The position numbers were made by a program, and so were the translations under genes. From Aphanomyces cochlioides (taxonomy: Eukaryota; Oomycota; Saprolegniomycetes; Saprolegniales; Verrucalvaceae), in NCBI GenBank assembly GCA_019828595.1, contig JAHQRK010000015.1, forward strand, positions 496,001-560,000: 64,000 nt of DNA, in the 5' to 3' direction. The notes beneath the pieces were generated by a model that was not told the origin of the DNA, did not search any database, and saw only the letters and a program-made list of their open reading frames with translations. This document shows positions 10,438-21,594 of this stretch, piece after piece (the stretch's first letter is position 1; each line of letters opens with the position of its first letter).

Positions 10438-10814
10438 AGCGGCCAACAAGCGTCAAGGGAAGGAGACAGAGAGCAGCCAAGCCATAAATTAATCAAAATT
10501 CGCTGAGTAATGTTGTCATGCAACGAGCTACCATGCGGTGTCCTCAGAGCGACGCTCTTGTGACGCGGTTTGATGGCTTTAATTCGAGTCTCTCGGTGGA
10601 TACAGGCGAGTGTTGATGTCTTAGCTTTGGGTGGCGATCCTTTGGTATGTCTTCAGCATGCTCATGGGCTCAAATGGCCGGTGCATCTTTCCTCGTCGCC
10701 AGTAATGAGCTGGTTGTGTCTGCGATCACTTCTCGTCCCTTCAAGAGCACTTGGGACGATAAGAGCATGAAACAGAGCACGAGAGGAATAGGATACAGAT
10801 AGCTACATAGCATT
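10438..10814. other. Convergent spacer between C1 and D1
   Basis: 377 bp between two converging stop codons. It contains the TAAATTAATCAAA 3' motif at 10485-10497 and nothing else recognisable. Copies are at 19157-19533 and 27874-28250. Confidence 0.5.
10485..10497 (+). promoter_or_regulatory. Conserved 3' flank motif after gene C1
   Basis: The same TAAATTAATCAAA 13-mer as after gene B, again 48 bp past the stop. Copies lie at 19204 and 27921. Confidence 0.45.
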
Positions 10815-12875
10815 TCAAATTAAAAACGAATCGTGCTTCTCGGAACTACGTTCACTCGACGGCTCTGTGCCTTCTTGAGAATGTGATCGAGCAGGTTGAT
10901 GGATAAAACTTGCATTGTCTGCGTTGTGTTCACGTAATGGCTCGGTATCATGTTGATCGATGGTGTGTTGAGAAGTTGAACGGGCCGAATGATGCTCTAC
11001 AACACTGGATTTGTCAGAGGTGCGTTCACTTGACAGGACGGTGCCTTCATGTGAAGTAGAAGAAGCAGGACGATGAACCATTATGCTAGATTTCTGGCCA
11101 TGATGGGTGGCATCTTCGACAGAAATGGCAGCGATTTCACTGAACAGCACACGGTAGAACAAATCATACCGGACGCGTGTGCCTTTTGTCTTGAACTGGA
11201 GTCGCACAAAAGTGTTGAACTTGTGCTTGGAGAACTTGAATCCATAGCGTTTGATTGTACTGCGGAGAATTTCACACTCGACGTAACGCGAGTTGTCGTC
11301 GTCGTGGGTCTTCAAGTCTTTCATGATTTGGGTGATTTCAATGTTGTGTGTCTCGCAATGGGCCAAGACCGCGCGCACCATGCGACGTTGGAGCTCAAGA
11401 ACATCGATAAAGTGCTCCAAGACACTCTTGAGTTCGCCAGGATTGACACGGACGATGCCATTGATGAGCGTGAATTGGCGAATAATTCGAGGGGACAAGA
11501 ATGTCATGTTGATGATGAGGAGAGCCATTTGGCCAGCAATGATACCCAGGGACCACGCTCTACCACGGGCGACCAGCACCATAAAACCTTGAAAGAGGAA
11601 GCCAAAGTAAAAAGCATTCAGCGTAAGGAAAAACTTTGTCAAGACATGGACAAATTTGCGGCTGAAAAAGGGCAGGTTGAGGTCGCATTCCAAGTGTGAT
11701 AAGTCGCTCGTCTTCTTGCCCCATTTGGACCCCGTGATTTTGCGGAAGATTGTTCCCAATAGATCGCTGAAGCTCGACGCATCTTCATATTCAGGCAAGT
11801 TTTCAGTCCGATCAAATAACTTAAGTAATGTGGTTTCGGTTGTCTCAGGCACAGCAACATCAGCCTACAAATGCACCCACTCAGCCAAAGTGATGGAATT
11901 GGTTCACATACCGAATCCGCAATACGCTTGAGTGCAGTCGCCAATTGTGCTTCATCACCACCAGCGTGCATGACCATGATAGAAACGCAGCGCTTGAGGT
12001 AGAAATAGAGACCCAACATCATGACTGTAAGGATCGCGATGAGAATAAATAGAACTAGGAGCCGGTTCTTGTGAATCGAAGCACGCATATCAGGTTCGTC
12101 AAGATGATCTCGGTAATGAGGTCGACTGTCGTCGCTGATCAAGTAGTAAAATCCTTGTACGATAACAAGAAGGATCCACGTCGATTTCTCCACTTCGTAA
12201 AGATGAATAATTTCCGTGTCTTGAACTGCGCGGAGATATTTGGGAAATGAGAACAGGCGGGGAAGGTCATATTGACGGAGGAAGAAGTCGCGTAGAACAA
12301 ACATCTTGGCTGCAGACACGTACTCTTTAGCAATCTTGTTGGACTTTCCGTCCGAAGTTGCTTTGCCGTATAATTCTGCTGGTGTGAGGAGGGCATGCTT
12401 GTCCAATTGGAAGTTGCGTTGGCGAAGGCGAAGAAACATGATAACCGACTGAATCGTGAGCGCAATCGCAAAGAAGAGAATCATATCGTCGACGGCTTCC
12501 CATGCTGTGTAATGACTGCTATCCTTGTCAAAGACACCGTATTCCGCCAACCGTTTACTCAAAAAGTTGATCAAACCACCGACCAAGAGTTCTACACACC
12601 GCAAATGATTATTAGGATTCATTCCATGCTGAAAAATGCAACATACCGCGGTACATATTTGTGAGGAGCGTAAAGTACTTTGGATGAGGTGCAGCTTTGT
12701 CTTCAAGTTTCGTGAGGAGCGTCTTAAGCACAATGACAAACGCGACGACGTAGACAAAGGAGAGGAGACTGCTGTAGACTGGCAGTTGGAGTCCAATATG
12801 GAAGAGAACTCCCATGGGGAACGTCTTGTCGACCTGCAGTTCGGCCGCCGTCACGCCCGCTGTTCCATTCGACAT
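10815..12875 (-). CDS. MLO-like seven-helix membrane protein, three exons (gene D1)
   Basis: Exons 12875-12647, 12591-11912 and 11864-10815 join in frame to 652 aa. The introns (55 and 47 nt, GTATGT donors) sit at the same places as in gene A: before ELLVGGL and after the helix-5 cytosolic stretch ending RIADS. It starts MSNGTAGVTAAELQ at ATG 12875. Helices and loop motifs match gene A (MYRELLVGGLINFLSKRL, LRQYDLPRLFSFPKYLRAVQ, FFSRKFVHVLTKFFLTLNAF). The EF-hand-like loop DDDNSRYVECEI lacks Gly6 and Glu12, so it is probably not a working calcium site. The tail is a long Ser/His/Glu-rich, probably disordered stretch. The joining of the exons is supported by phase and by comparison with the intronless paralogues. 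Confidence 0.75.
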
Positions 12876-13260
12876 TCTAGCGCTTTTTTAATTATGACAC
12901 TCCAGAGTGGCATTTCAAAATTACCTCTCAAACTTTATAGCATGTGTCACGTCCAGGATTCAAGATCCTTTTCACGACCCATTTAATTAAATTAAATTTT
13001 AGCCAATCAAATAATTCGAAATAAATCAAATGACGAGGATTCCGATGCAACACCACACGCGACCCAACAGACGAGAGACGCAGTGCAGTTCGTTCGTTGG
13101 ACACATTCCAAGCTACGACAACTCGACACAAATCCAAGCATGTAAAAGCTCAAGTCGGTGGGACTATGTTGCTTATTGAGATGCAATCGCTTGGCTAAAT
13201 ATAGTGCAAAGAGAAATATTGAAAGCAAGTCGTTGAAAATCCATATTCAGACGAGACAAT
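12876..13260. other. Spacer upstream of D1
   Basis: 385 bp, AT-rich at 12960-13030. It should contain the D1 promoter on the minus strand. The words CAAACT and AGCATGTG near 12930-12950 also occur upstream of gene A. No gene seen. Copies are at 21595-21979 and 30313-30697. Confidence 0.4.
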
Positions 13261-14242
13261 AGAGGTTTTTCGCACCAATTTTTGATTTAATATTCAGATT
13301 CTCAAATGAATATCAAAAGTGGCAAAACAACAGAATTTCGCGCACTCGTCATAAATTAACTTTCATTTCCGGATAATCAAACCAAACCATATTCGAAAAA
13401 ATGCAGATTCTGCCATATATGTCAAGCTCGGAGGTCATCGACCTGGTCGCCAAAATCATGGCATCGTGTGGAGGAGATATCAATCTCTTCATGGAATCCA
13501 TCGAGATTCTTCTCGAGCACAACGTTATCCGAATGCGAACGGAGCGTCCCATAATCAATTTCACCAACTCATTCAATCGAAACCTTGGCGACGCAACAGC
13601 AAACCACCTCTTTCGATTGACGTTACCCCAGTTGCAGCTACTAACAGTCAAACTACAAATGCCTGCTTGGATTGTTACAACTAGTGGGGATGAAATCGAC
13701 GCGTTAGAAGCTTTGGCTTTGCTGTGCCGACGTCTAGCCGAGCCATCGCGGTTGTATACAATCGCGAACGAATTCGAACGCTCAGTCCCATCCATCTGCA
13801 GAATTCTCCGTGTTGTCGTGAACATGCTACACAGTCGATTTGATGATATCTTGTACTTCAATGAGCCTCCATTTGCATCTCGAGTTGGTATGAATGGATG
13901 ATATCAAGGATTAATTGTTCCTAGATCTTTATGCAGCAGCCATCCAACATAAACCTGGATTGGCCGGGCTGACGACTTGTGTTGGTTTTGTTGATGGAAC
14001 CAAGCAGTACATCAGTCGACCGAGCCCTCGTGAGAACAGAGAATGCTGGTTTTCGCTCCAACCCGTGACGAATTATCCGAATATCTGGTAGGTTATCCGT
14101 GCATGAAATCAAAAAGCCATTTCGAGATTTCTGGTGAAAATCTCAACAGCCTTCAAGTTTCGAGATAGTTTTTGGCAGGTTTATAAAGTTAGAGAGGTTT
14201 TGAATCTGAATATTAAATCAAAAAGGGGCGCGAAAAACCTCT
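13261..14242. mobile_element. PIF/Harbinger-like element with terminal inverted repeats, copy 1
   Basis: Imperfect terminal inverted repeats of about 40 bp begin AGAGGTTTTTCGC at 13261 and end GCGAAAAACCTCT at 14242; both also contain GATTTAATATTCAGATTC in opposite orientation. AAT flanks both ends (13258-13260 and 14243-14245), a possible 3-bp target duplication, though the classic Harbinger target is TWA. It encloses a truncated transposase gene, so it is non-autonomous. It lies between the divergent genes D1 and E1 and was amplified with the array. Confidence 0.75.
13401..14091 (+). pseudogene. Truncated PIF/Harbinger-type transposase, copy 1
   Basis: Two exons, 13401-13887 and 13925-14091, join in frame across a 37-nt intron. 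The middle part (FRLTLPQLQLL, ALLCRRLAEPSR, SVPSICRILRVVVNML) resembles the N-terminal region of DDE_Tnp4/Harbinger transposases of oomycetes. The second exon carries the GFVDGT motif with the first catalytic Asp, followed by YISRPSP. Soon after, the frame ends at TAG 14089 and the second Asp and the Glu are missing, so the product cannot be an active transposase. The reading frame is otherwise open, which may reflect youth or amplification with the array. It is not a host gene in my view, because it lies wholly inside the inverted repeats. Confidence 0.7.
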
Positions 14243-14642
14243 AATGTCGAAACTGCCATGTGCAGATTCCGATGGCAATGCAAGGTCGTCTGAGACCAGG
14301 AAAACGAAGACAAAGTCTTGACACACAACAGAAGTTATTCCCACGAGGCATAAGCAATGGATAAGTACTGTCGTGACATGTGCGACGACCACCACGACCT
14401 TGCAAGCAAAATCTCTCGACAGCCTTTTTCCAATATCGAATTAATTTTTGGTCTGGATACTAAAATCCAGTATAAATCTGTCCAGGATGCATCTATTTTC
14501 TTGAATTTTCGGCATATTTTTTGGAATATTGAAAATTTTATTTGCACAATCTGCCTGTCTTAGTTGTTGGGTCGTGGAGGTCTGTCATTATAAATTTTGA
14601 CAGTTTTGCACGAAACGCTTGAAATAGGTGCCATTCCTCAAG
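14243..14642. other. Upstream region of gene E1
   Basis: 400 bp between the transposon end and the E1 start, AT-rich at 14440-14560. It holds the start-site-like motif listed separately. The block conserved upstream of B and C was not found here, so E may have different control. Copies are at 22962-23361 and 31680-32079. Confidence 0.4.
14584..14602 (+). promoter_or_regulatory. Oomycete Inr/FPR-like start-site motif upstream of E1
   Basis: The sequence GTCATTATAAATTTTGACA resembles the oomycete initiator (TCATT) followed by a flanking promoter region (CAWTTT-like). It ends about 40 bp before the E1 ATG. Identical copies precede E2 and E3. The resemblance is imperfect. Confidence 0.3.
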
Positions 14643-16595
14643 ATGAGTTCCGTCGCCTCGTATAGCGCCGAAACGAACGTCTCTGTGACGGATTTCAGCG
14701 TCCAGACGCTGATCAATGCGGGTTTAGACATCAATGTGTCCGTCCCTCTTCAATTTGCTTTCATATGCGCCGTGACAGCGTTCGTCCTTTGCTTTGAATA
14801 TGTCTTGGAAACCATTGAAAGTGTCATTGCGCGCCATCCGACTTATTGGACGCTATTGAACAAAATGTACCGAGAATTGCTCGTCGGTGGTCTCACTGCG
14901 TTTGTTGCGAAACGTATCGATCAATGGGATGCCCTGCCAAAGTACAGCCAGACGAAACTCAACAATAGCGACGATATGGTGCTGTACTTTTCGCTTTCGA
15001 TCGCGCTCCAGTCGGCTTTTATCTTTATGATGCTCCGTGTTCGCAACAAGAAACTTGACAAGTTGTCTGTCTTGAGTGCTCGTGACTTGCTCGAGTACAT
15101 GTCAACTGATGACAGTGCTAAACCGACGTCAAAGTTATCGCAGTCGATTATGAAGACCAAGATCCTGCAAAACTTTTTTCTCACGACGTACAAGCTCCCC
15201 GATGTATTTTCCTTTCCCAAGTACCTCCGCTCGATTCAGGATTCGGAAATCTTCAGCTTGTTTGACGTGGAAATCATCGAATGGTTGCTCCTCGTGGCCA
15301 TCTATACAGCCTTCTTTTGGATCGCCGACGTCTTCGAAACGATTCGATTCGTTGGTGAGGGCCCCGAAGATGCTATTATCGAATCTGGCGTTGGTCTCCA
15401 ACATGCCAAGATGATTCAAACGACGCGTTTGCAAGTTCTCCTCGTTTTTATACTCATCCTCACAGTCTCGCTTTGGGCTTTGTATGCCTACGTTCGTCGC
15501 CGCGTCCATGACATTGTGATCCATGCTGGCAATGGGCATAAGTCATACCTCGATGCGCTACATGAGATCGCTGATCAAGAAGACGCTCGCCTGGCAAAGC
15601 CTATGACAAACGACGAAGCAATTGCCACCATGATGGAGTTGGCCGATGCGCTGTCGGACGTCGAAGACCACTCGACCATTTGGGACTTGATCAAATCTGG
15701 TGCTCGTCGTGTTCTCGGAAAGTCTCATGTGAAGAATCAAGCATTCGTTCCCGTGGCCGACCTCCACTTGCGCTTCTTCTCGCGTAAAGCTGTGCACGTC
15801 TTTGCGAAGCTGCTGATGTCGTTCAACGCAATGTATTTTGCTCTTGTGTGGTCGGCGTTCAATGCATCGGTTGGCCGTGTGATCTCGTCGAAGCAAGCGT
15901 GGTGGTATCCTCTCTGTCTCGTTGGTCTCATGGTCGTCCTCGTATTCAATATGGTCTTCTTCGCGCCTCGACTCGTTCGCCAGCTTGCTCTCGTGAATGC
16001 CACCGTGCGCGTCAACCCCAGCGAACTCAAGACAGTCATTGAGCATTTCGCGGATGTGCTGGAAATGCAAACCGAAATGGCGGAAGCAATCAATGAATAT
16101 TGCGACGCCAATGACAAAGATGTCAAGGAGCTCGAGCAAGATATGGTCGCGCTTGATCCACAAGCCACGGGCTACATCGAAGGTGAAGAGCTGCGCAACA
16201 TCATCAGTCGCTATGGCTTCAAGTTCTCGGCCAACAAGTTCCAGACCTTTGTCCGTCTTCAGTTCAAGACACAAGGGACAAAAGTTCCTTATGCTGACTT
16301 CTGCCGCGTGCTTTTTGGCCTGACGGACCAATTGAAGGCCCATCATGGAGCACTCTCGGAGTTTATGACTGGAAGAAACCTCAACAGTCAGTACTTGCAT
16401 TCGCTCCGACGAGGTGGAACGAGCGACAGCATGCACAGCAGCAATAGCAGCCACAGCTCGCGCCGTACGAATCGCGCTCTGCTGTACAAACTCGCGGGCT
16501 TTCAACGCGGCAATACTAACGAGAGCGCGGATTCCGCAAGCCAAGTCTACCATCAAGTCCAAACCCCAAACAAGACAGACGATGCGTTAGTGTGA
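14643..16595 (+). CDS. Chimeric E/B MLO-like protein with EF-hand (gene E1)
   Basis: Intronless, 650 aa from ATG 14643 (GTG at 14628 ignored). Residues 1 to about 437 are identical to gene E3; from about residue 442 to the end the DNA is identical to gene B, including the B-type EF-hand loop DPQATGYIEGEE and the tail with the HSSNSSHSSRRTNR stretch. The switch falls in the 13-bp tract 15955-15967, just after the last hydrophobic helix. So the membrane core comes from E and the cytosolic calcium-sensing tail comes from B. Since B and E are collinear the fusion is in frame and should be functional. It retains the E promoter region. Confidence 0.75.
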   Translation: MSSVASYSAETNVSVTDFSVQTLINAGLDINVSVPLQFAFICAVTAFVLCFEYVLETIESVIARHPTYWTLLNKMYRELLVGGLTAFVAKRIDQWDALPKYSQTKLNNSDDMVLYFSLSIALQSAFIFMMLRVRNKKLDKLSVLSARDLLEYMSTDDSAKPTSKLSQSIMKTKILQNFFLTTYKLPDVFSFPKYLRSIQDSEIFSLFDVEIIEWLLLVAIYTAFFWIADVFETIRFVGEGPEDAIIESGVGLQHAKMIQTTRLQVLLVFILILTVSLWALYAYVRRRVHDIVIHAGNGHKSYLDALHEIADQEDARLAKPMTNDEAIATMMELADALSDVEDHSTIWDLIKSGARRVLGKSHVKNQAFVPVADLHLRFFSRKAVHVFAKLLMSFNAMYFALVWSAFNASVGRVISSKQAWWYPLCLVGLMVVLVFNMVFFAPRLVRQLALVNATVRVNPSELKTVIEHFADVLEMQTEMAEAINEYCDANDKDVKELEQDMVALDPQATGYIEGEELRNIISRYGFKFSANKFQTFVRLQFKTQGTKVPYADFCRVLFGLTDQLKAHHGALSEFMTGRNLNSQYLHSLRRGGTSDSMHSSNSSHSSRRTNRALLYKLAGFQRGNTNESADSASQVYHQVQTPNKTDDALV

Positions 16596-17215
16596 TGGGA
16601 TCCAGTATGAGTGTCAATGTGAGGATGGAAAGATCCCCGCCGTAAATTAATCAAACATCATGATGTATCATCGACGAGAAAGCAACGCAAAGCGCAAGAG
16701 GGAGGACATGGTTTCCAATATCGAGAGGATCGCGGTCGACAAGCACGCAATCGTTGTATTCTTGTAGCTGCTGTGGCAATCCTTCGATATGGCGCGAATG
16801 CGCACCTTTCTATTCCCCCGATCAAGTGTCATTCGGTGTCCAGCGGGGCGATCTGGAGCTTTATCCATGTCCCGACTTGTCTCCACGCATGTCAAGGTCA
16901 CTAATCTCACATCTCACCCTCGTCCTCGTCATCACATGGTCTCTCGAGAGTCACTGGATTGATGTCAAGTGTCACGATATTCTGAACTCTCCCGTGGATT
17001 TCCCCCAGGATTGTGTGGTCGAGAGCTATTTGACGTGGGAAGAAAGCTTGGCGGAAGAGGACGACCTTGGAACTTCCACAACTATTGTGAGTAATGCACG
17101 CCAAATGGGGGGATTTGACGTGTTGACAGCATGCGCACCAGAGAGGACGACACAAGAATCATGTTGACATGCTGGACCAGAAACAATTGAACTACAGTAC
17201 GTGCGGTTGCCCAAC

Positions 17216-19156
17216 ATGAGCTCCGAGGCGGCGTACAGCGCGGCGACGAACGTCTCCATGACGGACTTCAGCGTCCAGGCGCTCATCAATGCTGGTTTGG
17301 ACATCGATGTCTCCGTCTCTCTTCAATTCAGCTTCATTATCGTCGTGACAGTGTTCGTCATTTGCTTTGAATACGTCCTCGAGTCGATTGAACATGTCAT
17401 CGCGCGCCATCCGACCTACTGGACGCTCTTGAACAAAATGTACCGCGAACTTCTCGTCGGTGGTCTCACAGCGTTTGTTGCCAAGCGCATCGATCAATGG
17501 GATGCTATCGCCAAGTACGACCAGGCGAAGCTCAACATCAGCGACGACATTGTGCTCTACTTTTCGCTCTCCATTGCGATTCAGTCGGCGATTATCTTTA
17601 TGATGCTCCGCGTGCGCAATGAAAAGGTTGACAAGCTGTCCGTCTTGAGCGCGCGCGACTTGCTCGAGTACATGTCGACGGACGATGGCGCGAATCCATG
17701 GTCGCAGTTTTCCAAGTCAATCATGACGACCAAGATCCTCCAGAACTTTTTTCTCACGACATACAAGCTCCCCGACGTCTTTTCCTTTCCCAAGTACCTC
17801 CGCTCGATCCAGGATTCGGATATCTTCAGCTTGTTCGACGTCGAGATCATCGAATGGATTCTCCTCGTCGCCGTCTACACGATCTTCTTTTGGATCGCCG
17901 ACGACTTTGAGTCCATTCGATTCATCGAAGAAGACGCCACCGACGACATTATCGAAGCTGGTATTGATGTCGAGCATGCCAAGATGATACTAGCGACGCG
18001 TTTGGAAGTTCTCCTCGTCTTTATCCTCATCCTCACAATCGCTCTGTGGGCATTGTACGCCTACGTCCGTCGCCGCGTCCACGACATTGTACTCCATGCA
18101 AGCAATGGCCGGAAATCATACCTGGAAGCGCTCGAAGACATTGCGAATAAAGAAGATGCCCGCCTGGCAAAGCCCATGACAAACGACGAAGCAATCGCCG
18201 TCATGATGGAATTCGCCGATTCTCTCACGGACGTCGAGGACCATTCGAGCATTTGGGACTTGATCAAATCTGGCGCTCGACGCCTCGTCGGAAGAGCGCA
18301 TGCGAAGGACAAATCGCACATGCAAGTGGCAAACCTCCACTTGCCATTCTTCTCCCGCAAAGCCGTCCATGTCTTTGCCAAGCTCTTGTTGTCATTCAAT
18401 GCCATGTACTTTGCGCTTGTATGGTCAGCGTTCAATGCGTCAGTCGTTCCCGTCATCAAGTCCAAGCAAGCAACATGGTATCCGCTCTCGCTCCTTGGTC
18501 TCATGGCCATCCTTGTCTTCAATATGCTCTTCTTTGCACCGCAGCTTGTGCGTCATCTTGCCCTCGTGAATGCCACAGTCCGTGTCAACCCACATGAGCT
18601 CAAGGCGGTGATTGAGCATTTCTCGGACGTGCTCGAAATACAAACCGACATGGCCGAAGCAATCATCACCTATTGCGACGCCCATGGCAAGGACATCAAA
18701 GACCTCGAGCATGACATTGTTGCAATTGATCCAGAAGCCACGGGGTACATCGAAGGCGAGGCGCTGCGGGATATCATCAGTCACTACGGCTTCAAATTCT
18801 CAGCCAACAAGTTCCAAACGTTTGTGCGTCTTCAGTTCAAGACACGAGGGACGAGAGTTCCTTATGCTGACTTCTGCCGCGTGCTTTATGGCCTCACGGA
18901 GCAATTGACGTCGCATCACGACTCGCTCTCGGAACTTCTGTCAGGAAAAAACCTTCACACCGAGTACCTCAATTCGCTTCGACGGGATCGATCGAGCGAA
19001 AGCTTCCTTAGCGGTACGACGAGCAGCCACGGTCAACGGCGTCCCAACCACGCCATGCTATTTAAACTCTCAGCCATTAAGCAATTCCATGCGAAGGACA
19101 ATGCGGAATCGCAGGCCAAAGTAAGTCCAAGGAAGGTTGCCGCAGAGGCAGTATGA
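17216..19156 (+). CDS. MLO-like seven-helix protein with EF-hand-like tail (gene C2)
   Basis: Second array copy of gene C, 646 aa, protein identical to C1. The upstream block and the 3' motif are also copied, so it has the same regulation unless expression depends on copy position. It converges on D2. Confidence 0.7.
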   Translation: MSSEAAYSAATNVSMTDFSVQALINAGLDIDVSVSLQFSFIIVVTVFVICFEYVLESIEHVIARHPTYWTLLNKMYRELLVGGLTAFVAKRIDQWDAIAKYDQAKLNISDDIVLYFSLSIAIQSAIIFMMLRVRNEKVDKLSVLSARDLLEYMSTDDGANPWSQFSKSIMTTKILQNFFLTTYKLPDVFSFPKYLRSIQDSDIFSLFDVEIIEWILLVAVYTIFFWIADDFESIRFIEEDATDDIIEAGIDVEHAKMILATRLEVLLVFILILTIALWALYAYVRRRVHDIVLHASNGRKSYLEALEDIANKEDARLAKPMTNDEAIAVMMEFADSLTDVEDHSSIWDLIKSGARRLVGRAHAKDKSHMQVANLHLPFFSRKAVHVFAKLLLSFNAMYFALVWSAFNASVVPVIKSKQATWYPLSLLGLMAILVFNMLFFAPQLVRHLALVNATVRVNPHELKAVIEHFSDVLEIQTDMAEAIITYCDAHGKDIKDLEHDIVAIDPEATGYIEGEALRDIISHYGFKFSANKFQTFVRLQFKTRGTRVPYADFCRVLYGLTEQLTSHHDSLSELLSGKNLHTEYLNSLRRDRSSESFLSGTTSSHGQRRPNHAMLFKLSAIKQFHAKDNAESQAKVSPRKVAAEAV

Positions 19157-19533
19157 AGCGGCCAACAAGCGTCAAGGGAAGGAGACAGAGAGCAGCCAAG
19201 CCATAAATTAATCAAAATTCGCTGAGTAATGTTGTCATGCAACGAGCTACCATGCGGTGTCCTCAGAGCGACGCTCTTGTGACGCGGTTTGATGGCTTTA
19301 ATTCGAGTCTCTCGGTGGATACAGGCGAGTGTTGATGTCTTAGCTTTGGGTGGCGATCCTTTGGTATGTCTTCAGCATGCTCATGGGCTCAAATGGCCGG
19401 TGCATCTTTCCTCGTCGCCAGTAATGAGCTGGTTGTGTCTGCGATCACTTCTCGTCCCTTCAAGAGCACTTGGGACGATAAGAGCATGAAACAGAGCACG
19501 AGAGGAATAGGATACAGATAGCTACATAGCATT

Positions 19534-21594
19534 TCAAATTAAAAACGAATCGTGCTTCTCGGAACTACGTTCACTCGACGGCTCTGTGCCTTCTTGAGAA
19601 TGTGATCGAGCAGGTTGATGGATAAAACTTGCATTGTCTGCGTTGTGTTCACGTAATGGCTCGGTATCATGTTGATCGATGGTGTGTTGAGAAGTTGAAC
19701 GGGCCGAATGATGCTCTACAACACTGGATTTGTCAGAGGTGCGTTCACTTGACAGGACGGTGCCTTCATGTGAAGTAGAAGAAGCAGGACGATGAACCAT
19801 TATGCTAGATTTCTGGCCATGATGGGTGGCATCTTCGACAGAAATGGCAGCGATTTCACTGAACAGCACACGGTAGAACAAATCATACCGGACGCGTGTG
19901 CCTTTTGTCTTGAACTGGAGTCGCACAAAAGTGTTGAACTTGTGCTTGGAGAACTTGAATCCATAGCGTTTGATTGTACTGCGGAGAATTTCACACTCGA
20001 CGTAACGCGAGTTGTCGTCGTCGTGGGTCTTCAAGTCTTTCATGATTTGGGTGATTTCAATGTTGTGTGTCTCGCAATGGGCCAAGACCGCGCGCACCAT
20101 GCGACGTTGGAGCTCAAGAACATCGATAAAGTGCTCCAAGACACTCTTGAGTTCGCCAGGATTGACACGGACGATGCCATTGATGAGCGTGAATTGGCGA
20201 ATAATTCGAGGGGACAAGAATGTCATGTTGATGATGAGGAGAGCCATTTGGCCAGCAATGATACCCAGGGACCACGCTCTACCACGGGCGACCAGCACCA
20301 TAAAACCTTGAAAGAGGAAGCCAAAGTAAAAAGCATTCAGCGTAAGGAAAAACTTTGTCAAGACATGGACAAATTTGCGGCTGAAAAAGGGCAGGTTGAG
20401 GTCGCATTCCAAGTGTGATAAGTCGCTCGTCTTCTTGCCCCATTTGGACCCCGTGATTTTGCGGAAGATTGTTCCCAATAGATCGCTGAAGCTCGACGCA
20501 TCTTCATATTCAGGCAAGTTTTCAGTCCGATCAAATAACTTAAGTAATGTGGTTTCGGTTGTCTCAGGCACAGCAACATCAGCCTACAAATGCACCCACT
20601 CAGCCAAAGTGATGGAATTGGTTCACATACCGAATCCGCAATACGCTTGAGTGCAGTCGCCAATTGTGCTTCATCACCACCAGCGTGCATGACCATGATA
20701 GAAACGCAGCGCTTGAGGTAGAAATAGAGACCCAACATCATGACTGTAAGGATCGCGATGAGAATAAATAGAACTAGGAGCCGGTTCTTGTGAATCGAAG
20801 CACGCATATCAGGTTCGTCAAGATGATCTCGGTAATGAGGTCGACTGTCGTCGCTGATCAAGTAGTAAAATCCTTGTACGATAACAAGAAGGATCCACGT
20901 CGATTTCTCCACTTCGTAAAGATGAATAATTTCCGTGTCTTGAACTGCGCGGAGATATTTGGGAAATGAGAACAGGCGGGGAAGGTCATATTGACGGAGG
21001 AAGAAGTCGCGTAGAACAAACATCTTGGCTGCAGACACGTACTCTTTAGCAATCTTGTTGGACTTTCCGTCCGAAGTTGCTTTGCCGTATAATTCTGCTG
21101 GTGTGAGGAGGGCATGCTTGTCCAATTGGAAGTTGCGTTGGCGAAGGCGAAGAAACATGATAACCGACTGAATCGTGAGCGCAATCGCAAAGAAGAGAAT
21201 CATATCGTCGACGGCTTCCCATGCTGTGTAATGACTGCTATCCTTGTCAAAGACACCGTATTCCGCCAACCGTTTACTCAAAAAGTTGATCAAACCACCG
21301 ACCAAGAGTTCTACACACCGCAAATGATTATTAGGATTCATTCCATGCTGAAAAATGCAACATACCGCGGTACATATTTGTGAGGAGCGTAAAGTACTTT
21401 GGATGAGGTGCAGCTTTGTCTTCAAGTTTCGTGAGGAGCGTCTTAAGCACAATGACAAACGCGACGACGTAGACAAAGGAGAGGAGACTGCTGTAGACTG
21501 GCAGTTGGAGTCCAATATGGAAGAGAACTCCCATGGGGAACGTCTTGTCGACCTGCAGTTCGGCCGCCGTCACGCCCGCTGTTCCATTCGACAT
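19534..21594 (-). CDS. MLO-like three-exon membrane protein (gene D2)
   Basis: Second array copy of gene D. Exons 21594-21366, 21310-20631 and 20583-19534 give the same 652-aa protein as D1, with both introns intact and the first-exon frame open, unlike D3. Confidence 0.75.

Larger units (their letters stand above)
7236..15954. repeat. Tandem array unit 1 (8719 bp)
   Basis: First of three near-identical direct copies. It runs from inside gene B, through gene C1, gene D1 and the PIF/Harbinger element, to the equivalent point inside gene E1. At the joint (15955-15967) B and E share TCTTCTTCGCGCC; the base before it is E-type and the base after is B-type. This is the signature of an unequal crossover between B and E. 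Confidence 0.9.

Noticed and set aside
13401..13901. 166-aa plus-strand frame taken as a possible novel host gene of the array
   Set aside because: It lies within terminal inverted repeats, resembles the N-terminal part of Harbinger transposases and continues across an intron to a GFVDGT motif, so it is transposon-derived.
15558..16562. Long minus-strand open frame (334 aa) inside gene E1, with copies in the other E/B genes
   Set aside because: It lies antisense to a conserved membrane-protein gene whose codon use leaves the opposite frame open. The translation has no membrane helices, motifs or sensible composition, and it extends across the E/B joint only because both parents share the codon pattern.
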